NCBI GenBank assembly: GCA_027083035.1 | Contig: JALWSY010000147.1 | Coordinates: 1 to 43,322 of the forward strand | From: Sulfurimonas sp. | GTDB lineage: Bacteria; Campylobacterota; Campylobacteria; Campylobacterales; Sulfurimonadaceae | DNA length: 43,322 nt | Reading direction: 5' to 3' | Shown: one piece after another, positions 6,580 through 14,704 of the stretch | How positions within the stretch are numbered: the stretch's first letter is position 1 | How the letters are laid out: each line of letters opens with the position of its first letter | The notes under the pieces: generated by a model | The model's input: the letters and a program-made list of their open reading frames with translations, nothing else | What the model was told of the DNA's origin: nothing | The model's database searches: none | Made by a program: the position numbers and the translations under genes

Positions 6580-6611
6580 ATTATACAGTAGTTTTGTGTA
6601 GGGTTTGTGTA
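6580..6611 (-). promoter_or_regulatory. Promoter with 17-bp direct-repeat operator upstream of KCG peptide 3
   Basis: On the minus strand, TACACAAACCCTACACA (6611-6595) is followed by 9 nt and a perfect TATAAT (6585-6580). It is the third instance of the block seen at 1312-1343 and 3785-3816. It also overlaps the possible start of the divergent gene at 6607. Confidence 0.75.
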
Positions 6612-7527
6612 CAGATGCTATAATACTAAGAAAAAAGGCAAACCTATCATTTTAAGTCAAAAATCTCTTTTAGAGCAATTCCAATCATTTCACGCAGAGT
6701 ATAAACCAAAGAGTATGCAAGATGCCATAGAAAAATTTGCCATCTTTGGTGGTGTAGGCTGGGAAAACCTCGATACTTCCAAAGATAGTATGCAACTTAT
6801 AGAGGAGCTTATCCTTCCTGACTTCTCCTACATTCGTAATGATATCACAGAGCTTACGGGGGGACTTCCTCTGCATCACGCACTCCTCTCTGCCATAGCA
6901 CTAGGAGATGGTAGAACACATACAGCCTACAGACGGGCAAATGTCTCTAAAGAGACGGGAGACAGAGCAGTAGAGGAGCTATGTGCAAGCGGTATCATTC
7001 GTTTAGAAAAATCAAAAGCCACCTTTACCTCATGGGAGAAGAGTGAGAGCGTCTCAAATAAACTCTACTTTACCTCGCCCTTTTTACGCTTCTGGTTTGC
7101 CTTTGTCTCACCTATTTTTAAGGGCATCCGTGATGGGGAGTACAGCGAGATAAGAGAGCGATTCGAGAATCGTAAACAGGAGTTTTTACACCTCCCTTTT
7201 GTAGAACTCTCACATGAACTTATAAAAATGAATGCCATAGATGATGCAGTAGAAGAGATAGGAGAGTATTGGGACAATAGCGTTACTTTGGATATCTTTG
7301 CAAAAACTGCCACAGGAAGAGTTATAGTTGGTGTATGTAAAGAGACAAATGCAAAGGTAAAAAAGAGTGAACTGACGAGATTACAAGAACTCTCAAACGA
7401 AGCAAAACTTGATGCAGATATCTTTGTTATAGTCTCCAAATCGGGTTTCTCAAATGAACTAAAAAACCTCAAATCTCCAAATCTCAGACTCATAACGCTC
7501 AAAAATTTTAACAAGTTGGTACAGTAG
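6607..7527 (+). CDS. DUF234-like protein (start uncertain)
   Basis: Up to 306 residues. The sequence has a winged-helix-like middle (about residues 85-140, HALLSAIALGDGRTHTAYRRA) and a C-terminal segment YFTSPFLRFWFAFVSPIFKGI followed by a restriction-endonuclease-like fold, as in the DUF234 part of archaeal-type AAA ATPases. The ATPase half (Walker A) is absent. Start: GTG 6607 lies upstream of a good -10 (TATAAT 6620-6625), so translation probably begins later. AAAAAAGG at ~6632-6639 points to a non-standard ATT near 6649, or ATG 6715 could be used. The stop abuts the next gene. Function is unknown. Confidence 0.65.
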   Translation: MYRCYNTKKKGKPIILSQKSLLEQFQSFHAEYKPKSMQDAIEKFAIFGGVGWENLDTSKDSMQLIEELILPDFSYIRNDITELTGGLPLHHALLSAIALGDGRTHTAYRRANVSKETGDRAVEELCASGIIRLEKSKATFTSWEKSESVSNKLYFTSPFLRFWFAFVSPIFKGIRDGEYSEIRERFENRKQEFLHLPFVELSHELIKMNAIDDAVEEIGEYWDNSVTLDIFAKTATGRVIVGVCKETNAKVKKSELTRLQELSNEAKLDADIFVIVSKSGFSNELKNLKSPNLRLITLKNFNKLVQ

Positions 7528-8061
7528 ATGCGACAAAAAGTACTTCTCTTACACGGCTGGGGTGGAAGTGACTATCCCCATTGGCAATCTTGGCTTGCAG
7601 GAGAGATTGCCAAAGATTATGGTAAAGTCAGCTTTTTACGATTTAGTGATGTAGAGCATCCCAAACTATCCCTCTGGAGTCAAGAGCTTCAAGCAGAACT
7701 CAAAGATTTCAAGCCTGACATCGTCATCACACACTCTTTGGCCAATACACTCTGGTTTCATCTGTGTAACCAAAAACTTCTTCATGAGATAGAAAAACTC
7801 TATCTTGTCGCTCCACCTAGTATGCACTGTGACATGGAGGAACTTCAAGAGTTTTTTCCCTTGCAAATTCCAAATCAACTCTATGCAAAACAAGCAAAAC
7901 TTATCACCTCAACCAACGACCCCTATATGACGCAAAAAGAGGCAAATGAGCTACAGAAAAAGCTTGATATACCCATGGAGATTATAGAAAATGCAGGACA
8001 TATAAACAGCGAAAGCGGATTTGGTGTTTGGGAGTGGATGCTTAAAGAAATCTACACCTAA
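7528..8061 (+). CDS. RBBP9/YdeN-family alpha/beta hydrolase
   Basis: A 177-residue serine hydrolase of the RBBP9/YdeN type. It has VLLLHGWGGSDYPHWQSWL near the N-terminus, nucleophile Ser70 in VITHSLANTLWF, Asp near residue 132 in STNDPY, and His near residue 155 in NAGHIN. The nucleophile elbow is T-H-S-L-A instead of the more usual G-H-S-L-G. The ATG immediately follows the TAG of the previous gene, so they are probably co-transcribed. The substrate is unknown. Confidence 0.85.
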   Translation: MRQKVLLLHGWGGSDYPHWQSWLAGEIAKDYGKVSFLRFSDVEHPKLSLWSQELQAELKDFKPDIVITHSLANTLWFHLCNQKLLHEIEKLYLVAPPSMHCDMEELQEFFPLQIPNQLYAKQAKLITSTNDPYMTQKEANELQKKLDIPMEIIENAGHINSESGFGVWEWMLKEIYT

Positions 8062-8072
8062 AGAAGAACTCT

Positions 8073-8291
8073 CTAAGCATATACATCGAGTTTGTTTTGA
8101 CTTACAGTCGGTTTTACCTCTTGCACCATAGAAGACTCAAAACTTTCCGCCTTACTTGCCTCCTGATTAACAACACTCTGAGGTAAAGAGCTTGCCGTTG
8201 ATGCGTCCTCTTTTTTAGAACTTGGATCCAGCCTACCAACTTGAACCGGGCTTGGAGAAGGTGACTGGTAGAGATATTTAGCTACTTGCAT
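8073..8291 (-). CDS. Small Ser/Pro-rich protein, unknown
   Basis: A 72-residue polar protein, MQVAKYLYQ followed by SPSPSPVQVGRLDPSSKK, a disordered Ser/Glu-rich middle, and a C-terminus ending NKLDVYA. No family is recognised. The start at 8291 is chosen because a strong GGAGG lies 5 nt upstream; ATGs at 8333 and 8306 are weaker. It is cytoplasmic by composition, with no signal peptide. It converges on the hydrolase gene. Confidence 0.6.
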   Translation of the reverse strand: MQVAKYLYQSPSPSPVQVGRLDPSSKKEDASTASSLPQSVVNQEASKAESFESSMVQEVKPTVSQNKLDVYA

Positions 8292-8371
8292 AACATCCTC
8301 CTTCATCAATTTCTTAAGATAATTATAGCACAAAAATTACAATTGTGACAAATATTCAAAGTTCTAATTCA

Positions 8372-8428
8372 GCCTAAACAGTTGCGTTTAACCCAAATTA
8401 GGCGAATCTATGCTACCATAACAGCATA
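8372..8428. repeat. Hairpin pair with an AACCCAAATTA core, in gap 8292-8500
   Basis: GCCTAA (8372-8377) pairs with TTAGGC (8398-8403) around a loop containing TTTAACCCAAA. TATGCT-ACCATAAC-AGCATA forms a second hairpin at 8409-8428. The AACCCAAATTA string also begins the inverted repeat at 1402, so this may be a decayed or related element, or it may be part of the leader of the next gene. Confidence 0.35.
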
Positions 8429-8500
8429 CCGTGTTGCACACTATGCAACTGATGCATAACGAGATAAAGAAGTAGAAAAAACTTATACGAGGAGTTATAT

Positions 8501-9004
8501 ATGTGTAACTTTAATAAACAGAGTGAAGAGAGTAAGATGATGATGCATCTTTTTATGAAAAATGCCGCCAAAAATGTTGGAGGTGTGAACTTTCTTTTAG
8601 CACTCATTGAAGCTATGAAGAGTAAAAAACCACACCCTTTAATGTACAAAGAGTGCAAAATCGCCTCAAACAACAGCATCATAAAATGGAACAAAGTCGT
8701 CTTTAAGGACAAAGTGGAGGTTATCGAGCAGATATTGGCACTTCATAGAAGTTCAGAAGCACCTAGTTTTAACATCCTTGAGGGTGTCAATACAAAACAG
8801 AGAAAAAATATTATGAATATGGTTCGCGCCCTCTCTCCCATAGAGTTTGTCGTTACACCTCAAAATCCCAATGATGGAGATGGGTTTAGTTTTACAGTCT
8901 TTGAAAAAGCAGAAGATACAGATGTGCGTCTTAATCCTATTTTTGTGGCCTTCTTCTTTTGTAGCGTAGAGTTTACAAAAAAAGCCCTCAAGTATGAATG
9001 TTAG
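8501..9004 (+). CDS. Conserved-looking protein of unknown function
   Basis: A 167-residue soluble protein with no signal peptide or clear membrane helix. It begins MCNFNKQSEESKMMMHLF and has a helical N-terminal third, a middle with ASNNSIIKWNKVVFKDKVEVIEQ, and a more hydrophobic C-terminus (VAFFFCSVEF). No family is recognised. GAGGAG lies 8 nt upstream of the ATG. The next ATG (8998) overlaps its end, making it first gene of an operon with an ABC transporter. A regulatory or accessory role there is possible, but nothing in the sequence shows it. Confidence 0.7.
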   Translation: MCNFNKQSEESKMMMHLFMKNAAKNVGGVNFLLALIEAMKSKKPHPLMYKECKIASNNSIIKWNKVVFKDKVEVIEQILALHRSSEAPSFNILEGVNTKQRKNIMNMVRALSPIEFVVTPQNPNDGDGFSFTVFEKAEDTDVRLNPIFVAFFFCSVEFTKKALKYEC

Positions 9005-9255
9005 CGACAAAACTACTGCGTAACTTTTGGCTCTTTAGTGCATTTGTGCTACTGCTCTTTTTCTCTCTGCTCTCACATACAGAACCAAAAAGTGAAAAAA
9101 CGCTATATACCTTTGCAAAAATCACAAAAATCCCCTCTTTAGGGTACTCTACCTCCTTTTTAGAGCAGAGAGTAGTACTCTATAATGATGCAACAAATCG
9201 ACTCTACCCACAAATGTGTCACTTTAAAAAGATGGACTTTGTCTATGTTCGCTAA
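8998..9255 (+). CDS. Small membrane-anchored or exported protein in the ABC operon
   Basis: An 85-residue protein with one N-terminal hydrophobic segment (about residues 10-27) acting as anchor or signal, then a ~55-residue periplasmic part ending QMCHFKKMDFVYVR with one Cys. It overlaps the upstream gene by 7 nt (ATGTTAG) and the permease start by 11 nt, which supports real, coupled translation. No family is recognised. By position it may be an accessory subunit of the transporter. Confidence 0.6.
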   Translation: MLATKLLRNFWLFSAFVLLLFFSLLSHTEPKSEKTLYTFAKITKIPSLGYSTSFLEQRVVLYNDATNRLYPQMCHFKKMDFVYVR

Positions 9256-10417
9256 ACTTCACTTTGCTCTGCTGCTACTGATTCGTTCCAAAAAAAAACA
9301 TACTGCTATCTTTGTAATCGCAACACTCCTTATCTTTATCCTTGCATCTACCCTTTTTATCTCCTCCTCTATCCAAAATGACCTTTATAAAACACTCGCA
9401 ACCCAAGCTGATTTTACGCTCCAAAGATACCGTGCCGGTCACTTGGTAGATGCTCCGGTAGAGTGGATTGATACCGCTCTTGAGATAGAGGGTGTGAAGG
9501 CTGCTACTGGGCGTGTCTATGGAGAGCATTATTATGAGCCAAAAGAGCAGCATTTTCTTATTATCGGCATCGATTTTTACGATACTCAGATGCATCAAGA
9601 TATGCAAAAGTTGTTAAAAAATCTCGATATAGAGGAGTTTTTAAGCAGAAAAAACATGATTATAGGGAGTGGGGTAAAAGCCTTTTTCGATAAGTATCAC
9701 TACTTCAACTCCTACACCTTTCGTCCACCTGAGAGATCAAAAGAGAAACTCTACATCTACGATACACTACCACAAGAGAGTAATCTTTTTAGTAGTGATG
9801 TTATCTTGATGGATATAAACGAAGCAAGGAAGATTTTAGGCATCGATGCAGATCATGTAACAGACATTATCCTAAGTGTGCCAAATGAGAGTGAGCGTCA
9901 AAAAGTTTACGAGAAGCTTATCATCTCACACTTCGATACACGCATCATTACAAAAGAGGATATAAAAAGACACTACCAAAATCTCTTTAACTACAAAGGA
10001 GGACTCTTTTTGACTCTCTATATCGTCACACTTATCACCTTTTTACTCCTACTCTATCAAAGATACACTATGGTAACGACAAAAGAGCGCCAAGAGATAG
10101 CTCTACTTCGTTCACTTGGCTGGAAGATAGATGCTATTATCTGGCTTAAAGTGGGGGAAAATGGCATAATCGCCCTCTTCGCCTATCTCTTTGGTGTTAT
10201 CCTAGCTTACATCTATGTCTATTTTCTTGATGCACCACTACTACAAGCCATTTTTCTCGGGAGTGACAACTTGCGAACAGAGGCAAGCTTTACACCTTAT
10301 GTAAATATCTCAGATCTTTTACTCCTCTTTGCACTCTTTGTTATCCCCTTCCTTCTCGCCATCATCATCCCTCTTTGGCGCCTAAGCATAGAAGAGATAA
10401 GCGAGACACTTCGATGA
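9245..10417 (+). CDS. ABC transporter permease, MacB/LolCE (FtsX) type
   Basis: A 390-residue permease with a first membrane helix at about residues 22-40, a large periplasmic domain (about 45-250), and three C-terminal helices, the four-helix FtsX/MacB plan. The segment MVTTKERQEIALLRSLGWK after the second helix is the classical coupling-helix motif of this family. The start at 9245 follows from the normal N-terminus (MFAKLHFALLLL); an earlier ATG at 9185 adds polar residues. The stop overlaps the ATPase ATG (ATGA). The substrate is unknown; MacB-type machines extrude lipoproteins, peptides or other molecules from the inner membrane or periplasm. Confidence 0.85.
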   Translation: MFAKLHFALLLLIRSKKKHTAIFVIATLLIFILASTLFISSSIQNDLYKTLATQADFTLQRYRAGHLVDAPVEWIDTALEIEGVKAATGRVYGEHYYEPKEQHFLIIGIDFYDTQMHQDMQKLLKNLDIEEFLSRKNMIIGSGVKAFFDKYHYFNSYTFRPPERSKEKLYIYDTLPQESNLFSSDVILMDINEARKILGIDADHVTDIILSVPNESERQKVYEKLIISHFDTRIITKEDIKRHYQNLFNYKGGLFLTLYIVTLITFLLLLYQRYTMVTTKERQEIALLRSLGWKIDAIIWLKVGENGIIALFAYLFGVILAYIYVYFLDAPLLQAIFLGSDNLRTEASFTPYVNISDLLLLFALFVIPFLLAIIIPLWRLSIEEISETLR

Positions 10418-11067
10418 TACAACTACAAAATATTAACAAAAGATATAATGACATAACCGTTTTAAAAGATATAAATCTAGATGTTAAAAAGGGGGAACTC
10501 CTCGTCATCAAAGGAGTAAGTGGAAGTGGTAAAAGTACCCTTCTGCACATCATAGCCTCTTTTATGCAACCAAGTAGTGGTGCTGTTTTTGTAAAGGGTG
10601 AGAATATCGCTTCACTCTCAGACTACCATGCTGCAGAGTATAGAGCGCATACTCTTGGCTATATCACCCAAAACTTCTATCTCTTTGATGCACTAAATGT
10701 TACCGAGAATCTTCTGAGTGCAACCCTCACAGAGAGACACAGTTTTGCTGAGGCAGAGAAGCGAATCACAGAGGCACTCAAGTGGGCAAATATCGCACAT
10801 AAAGCACAACAAAATGTTGCAACGCTCTCAGGAGGTGAGAAGCAGAGAGTCATCATCGCAAGAGCCATAATAAACAACCCTGATATCATCCTCTGTGATG
10901 AACCTACCGCTAACTTAGATAGTAAAAATGTAGAGAACTTTTTAGAGATACTCAAAACACTAAAAGCAGAAAAAAAGTGCATCATTATCGCCACACACGA
11001 CCCAATAATAGAGTCCGCAGAGTGCGTGGACAGAGTTCTTGAACTCAAAGAGGGAAATTTTGTATAG
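10414..11067 (+). CDS. ABC transporter ATPase, LolD/MacB type
   Basis: A 217-residue nucleotide-binding subunit with Walker A GVSGSGKST (residues 34-42), Q-loop ITQNF near 86, signature LSGGEKQR (138-145), Walker B IILCDEP (158-164) and H-loop IIATHD near 195. Length and motifs match LolD/MacB-type ATPases. The start at 10414 overlaps the permease TGA by 4 nt. It powers the adjacent permease at the cytoplasmic membrane. Confidence 0.92.
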   Translation: MIQLQNINKRYNDITVLKDINLDVKKGELLVIKGVSGSGKSTLLHIIASFMQPSSGAVFVKGENIASLSDYHAAEYRAHTLGYITQNFYLFDALNVTENLLSATLTERHSFAEAEKRITEALKWANIAHKAQQNVATLSGGEKQRVIIARAIINNPDIILCDEPTANLDSKNVENFLEILKTLKAEKKCIIIATHDPIIESAECVDRVLELKEGNFV

Positions 11068-11989
11068 TCTGTTTATCTCCCCTGAAATTACTTTCTCTCT
11101 TTTTTTGCATCTACTCCTTTTTGTACTTCTAAGCATCGCACTCTATCACACCCTTATCCTTTTGCACTCCTACAAAAGAGAGGCTACCTCAGCACTCCAA
11201 TACTCTTTAGAAAAAAGAGCTTATCTTATTGCAACCATTATTCAACTCTCACTCTTTGCTTACATCTTTTTACTCTTTTTTTTCATTCATACCCTTGAGG
11301 GACTCGCCTCCCTTCTTCCCGGGGCTATGTGTGCTGCAGGTGTTGTAGAGGCAAATATCTACGGCTTACCTCTCATACTTTTACACTTTTGCATCATCAT
11401 CCTCTCTCTGCTTTGGATCTCTTTACACCAAGAGGATTTACGAAACAAAAAGAGTCCCTATTTTAAAAGAAAGTTTCAACTCTTTCTCGCTCTTTATATG
11501 CTTATAGCTACAGCACTCATAACAGAACTACTCTTCTTTACCCAGCTTGATTTCTCCACACCTGTTTTGTGTTGTTCAACACTCTACAGGCAGAGCAGTA
11601 CACTTCCTTTTTCACTTACGCCTTTGCAAGTTGCACTCCTCTTTTACTCTATATATTTTCTACTTATCTTCTCTCTCTACAAAAGAAAAAGAGTCCCTAC
11701 ACTCCTACTCATCCTACTCTTTTTGCCCCTCTCATATTATGCTACTACCTACTTTTTTAGCCCCTACATCTATGAACTGCCAACACACAGATGCCCCTTC
11801 TGTCTTCTGCATAAAGAGTATTACTTTATCGGCTACTTTCTCTATGGAACATACATCTTAGCCCTCTACTACACCCTCAAAAGCTGTTTTGTTAAAAAAG
11901 ATAAAAACACCTCTTATAAGTCCATCTTTTTTTTAACTCTTTTTGTTTTTATTCTTTCATTTAACTTTATTAAGTTTATTGTTATATAA
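11060..11989 (+). CDS. Polytopic membrane protein with conserved-looking Cys motifs
   Basis: About 309 residues and seven or eight membrane helices. Cysteines cluster in LPGAMCAAG, STPVLCCSTLY and THRCPFCLLHKEY, the last a CxxC flanked by His. Such pairs suggest thiol redox or metal/heme ligation at the periplasmic face. No family is recognised. The start is taken as TTG 11060, since AGAGGGA lies about 6 nt upstream and the gene then overlaps the ATPase end; TTG 11039 is an alternative. Context implies a partner of the ABC transporter, perhaps metal or cysteine-related, but this is inference. Confidence 0.65.
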   Translation: MYSLFISPEITFSLFLHLLLFVLLSIALYHTLILLHSYKREATSALQYSLEKRAYLIATIIQLSLFAYIFLLFFFIHTLEGLASLLPGAMCAAGVVEANIYGLPLILLHFCIIILSLLWISLHQEDLRNKKSPYFKRKFQLFLALYMLIATALITELLFFTQLDFSTPVLCCSTLYRQSSTLPFSLTPLQVALLFYSIYFLLIFSLYKRKRVPTLLLILLFLPLSYYATTYFFSPYIYELPTHRCPFCLLHKEYYFIGYFLYGTYILALYYTLKSCFVKKDKNTSYKSIFFLTLFVFILSFNFIKFIVI

Positions 11990-12016
11990 TTATAAAAATT
12001 GGTCGAGGAGGTTTGT

Positions 12017-13036
12017 ATGCTAAGGAAATTACAACTCTTAATGCTTTTGCTTTCGTTTGTGTCACTAGAGGCGCAAAGCGATGGGATGGAGAAGTGGTTG
12101 CTTCCTACTTCTGTGCCTCAACCAAAAGATAACAAATTGACGCAAGAGCGTGTAGAGCTTGGGCGATTACTCTATTTCGATACAAGACTCTCAAGAGGCA
12201 ATCAGCTCTCTTGTGCCTCCTGCCACCATCCGGAGCGTGGATGGACAGATTTGATTCCAACATCTAAGGCAGTCGGATTTGATGGAAGAGTTGGTCCAAG
12301 AAACTCGCCTACAATCCTCAACGCCGCATACCAAAAACACCAATTTTGGGATGGCCGCGTGAAATCTTTGGAACAACAAGCCCTTGGTCCTATCACCGCT
12401 GATGTTGAGATGAATATGCCTCTAGAGTTACTTATTCCAAAACTCAAAAAGATTAAAGGGTATGTGAAACTCTTTAAAAAAGCATACCCAGATGAAGGAT
12501 TAACACAAAAAACAGTTGCAAAAGCCATCGCCTCTTTTGAGAGAACTGTAGTCTCTACAGAGTCTCCGTTTGACAGATATGCAAAGGGTGATGCAAGTGC
12601 TATCAGCCAAGAGGCAAAAGAGGGATTTGAACTCTTCAAAGGCAAAGCTCACTGTACAGAGTGTCATGATGGATTTAACTTTAGTGATGGCAGTTTTCAA
12701 AATATTGGTCTTCATGATGGAGAGTTGCAAGGAAAAGAGCTAGGACGATACAATGTAAAAAATCGAGCTGCATGGTATGGTGTCTTTAAAACACCAACGC
12801 TTCGAGATGTCACAAAATCCTATCCCTATTTTCATGATGGAAGCGTAAAAACACTCAAAGAGGCAACTGTTATCTGCTCTCAAGGGGGTAGGTTTGAGCA
12901 TAATGTCCGTAATAAATCCGATGTCATGGTAGATAGACACCTCAACGAAGCAGAGGTTGAAAAGATTGTTACTTTTATGAAAACTCTCACAGGTCCTGAT
13001 TTACAAATAAAAATCCCAACAAAATTCCCACAATAA
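12017..13036 (+). CDS. Di-heme cytochrome c peroxidase / MauG family protein
   Basis: A 339-residue periplasmic protein with a Sec signal peptide (to about residue 20, SLEAQ) and two heme c sites: C66-A-S-C69-H70 and C213-T-E-C216-H217. It has the family segments LGRLLYFDTRLS, GPRNSPTILNAAY, FWDGRVKSLEQQA and SYPYFHDGSVKTL. It reduces peroxide or oxidises a partner protein. Which of the two is uncertain; the lack of a longer third domain is as in CcpA. The start at ATG 12017 has GAGGAGG 5 nt upstream. The next gene, a cupredoxin 10 nt downstream, is a plausible electron partner. Confidence 0.88.
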   Translation: MLRKLQLLMLLLSFVSLEAQSDGMEKWLLPTSVPQPKDNKLTQERVELGRLLYFDTRLSRGNQLSCASCHHPERGWTDLIPTSKAVGFDGRVGPRNSPTILNAAYQKHQFWDGRVKSLEQQALGPITADVEMNMPLELLIPKLKKIKGYVKLFKKAYPDEGLTQKTVAKAIASFERTVVSTESPFDRYAKGDASAISQEAKEGFELFKGKAHCTECHDGFNFSDGSFQNIGLHDGELQGKELGRYNVKNRAAWYGVFKTPTLRDVTKSYPYFHDGSVKTLKEATVICSQGGRFEHNVRNKSDVMVDRHLNEAEVEKIVTFMKTLTGPDLQIKIPTKFPQ

Positions 13037-13046
13037 AGGAAAAATC

Positions 13047-13352
13047 ATGAAACAGATACTGCTCATAAGCCTCTTTACATCACTCTCGCTTTTTGGAGCA
13101 AACCATATAGTAAATCAAAAAGGCAAGACCTTTATTCCTCATGAGATAACAGTACATCCCGGAGACACCATCACTTTTAAAAACTCCGACCCTTTTGCAC
13201 ATAACGCCTATACTGATGATGAAGACAATGAATTTGACATAGGTATGCAACCAACGGGTGAAGATAAAATCATTACTGTAAAACCGGGAAACAACTTTAG
13301 TGTTGAGTGTGCAATCCACCCAAATATGCTTCTTGAGGTTATTATCAAATAG
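13047..13352 (+). CDS. Type 1 blue-copper protein (plastocyanin/amicyanin-like)
   Basis: A 101-residue periplasmic cupredoxin with a signal peptide (MKQILLISLFTSLSLFGA). Copper ligands are H52 in PFAHNAY and the C88-x2-H91-x2-M94 motif, the amicyanin/plastocyanin pattern. VHPGDTITFKNSD is the typical strand before the first His. AAAGGA precedes the ATG. It probably passes electrons to or from the di-heme peroxidase encoded just upstream. Confidence 0.88.
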   Translation: MKQILLISLFTSLSLFGANHIVNQKGKTFIPHEITVHPGDTITFKNSDPFAHNAYTDDEDNEFDIGMQPTGEDKIITVKPGNNFSVECAIHPNMLLEVIIK

Positions 13353-13363
13353 CCCTACTATAA

Positions 13364-13391
13364 TTTGAGTTTAAATCTCTTATGCTATAAT
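13364..13391 (+). promoter_or_regulatory. Probable sigma70 promoter of leuC
   Basis: A -35-like TTTGAG (13364-13369) lies 16 nt before a perfect TATAAT (13386-13391) in the context TATGCTATAAT, like the -10 boxes before moaC and the gene at 6607. It sits 35 nt upstream of the leuC ATG. Confidence 0.5.
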
Positions 13392-13425
13392 CGCGCTATT
13401 AATTAACACAAGAGGTTCATACATT

Positions 13426-14685
13426 ATGGCTCAAACTATTACAGAAAAAATATTTTCCGAACATGTTGGCAGAGAGGTTTATGCGGGTGAGATTATCCGT
13501 TCTAACATCGATATGGTTATCGGAAATGATATTACTACGCCTATCTCTATCAAGGCATTTGAGGAGAGTGGTGCAGAAAAACTGGCAAATCCTGATGGTT
13601 TCTCTATCGTTCTTGACCACTTTATCCCTGCAAAAGATATTGCCTCAGCAAATCAGGCAAGAATCAGCCGTGACTTTGCAAAAAAACACAATCTTAAAAA
13701 CTTTTTTGATGAAAAAGACATGGGAATCGAACATGCACTTCTACCGGAAAAAGGGCTTGTAGTTCCCGGAGATGTTATCATCGGTGCAGACTCACATACC
13801 TGTACGCATGGCGCACTAGGAGCATTCTCAACAGGTATGGGTTCAACTGACCTTGCCTTTGCTATGATAAGCGGAGGGAACTGGTTTAAAGTACCTGAAT
13901 CTATCAAAGTTGTACTAAGTGGAAAACCGGGAAAATATACGACAGGAAAGGATATCATCCTAGAGATTATCCGTATGATAGGCGTTGATGGCGCACTCTA
14001 TAAGACCTTAGAATTTACAGGTTCAACCATAGAGCATTTGAGTATGGATGATAGATTCTCAATGTGTAACATGGCTATTGAGGCGGGTGCGAAGAGTGGT
14101 ATCGTTGCTTATGATGCTATAACAAAAGAGTTTTTAGCAGATAAAAATTTGGCAAGAGAGCCAAAAATTCACTACTCTGATGCAGATGCATCATATTCGA
14201 AAGTGATAGAGATAGATGTTGCAAATCTTGACCCGGTTATCGCCTACCCGTTCTTACCATCAAATGGTCACTCTGTCGTTCAGGCTGTGGCAGATAAGAT
14301 AAAGGTAGATCAAGCCTTTATAGGAAGCTGTACAAATGGTCGTTTGGCTGATTTAAAAGTTGCTGCTGAGATTTTAAAAGGGAAAAAGGTACACCCAGAT
14401 GTACGCCTTATCGTCACACCGGGAACACAGAAGATTTTACGCGAAGCAAATCACTTAGGCTACATCGACATCATCGTTGATGCAGGCGGTGTTGTCAGCA
14501 ACCCTACTTGTGGTGCTTGCCTTGGTGGATACATGGGTATTTTAGGAGACGGTGAAGTTGCTATATCTACAACAAACAGAAACTTTGTCGGTCGTATGGG
14601 AAGCAGAAGTTCTAAGGTATATCTAGCAAACTCTGCAGTTGCAGCTATCTCTGCTATAACGGGCTACATAACAGACCCAAGATAA
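13426..14685 (+). CDS. leuC: 3-isopropylmalate dehydratase large subunit
   Basis: A 419-residue aconitase-superfamily protein of the LeuC/homoaconitase large-subunit type. It isomerises 2- to 3-isopropylmalate in leucine synthesis, as a heterodimer with LeuD, which is not in this window. Evidence: GADSHTCTHGALGAFSTGMGSTD at about residues 120-145, and the three [4Fe-4S] cysteines in GSCTNGR (near 301) and PTCGACLGG (near 360-363). The length is that of the ~420-residue LeuC2 class common in Campylobacterota. AGAGG lies 11 nt before the ATG. Confidence 0.93.
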   Translation: MAQTITEKIFSEHVGREVYAGEIIRSNIDMVIGNDITTPISIKAFEESGAEKLANPDGFSIVLDHFIPAKDIASANQARISRDFAKKHNLKNFFDEKDMGIEHALLPEKGLVVPGDVIIGADSHTCTHGALGAFSTGMGSTDLAFAMISGGNWFKVPESIKVVLSGKPGKYTTGKDIILEIIRMIGVDGALYKTLEFTGSTIEHLSMDDRFSMCNMAIEAGAKSGIVAYDAITKEFLADKNLAREPKIHYSDADASYSKVIEIDVANLDPVIAYPFLPSNGHSVVQAVADKIKVDQAFIGSCTNGRLADLKVAAEILKGKKVHPDVRLIVTPGTQKILREANHLGYIDIIVDAGGVVSNPTCGACLGGYMGILGDGEVAISTTNRNFVGRMGSRSSKVYLANSAVAAISAITGYITDPR

Positions 14686-14704
14686 ATTAAATTAAGGAAA
14701 AACA

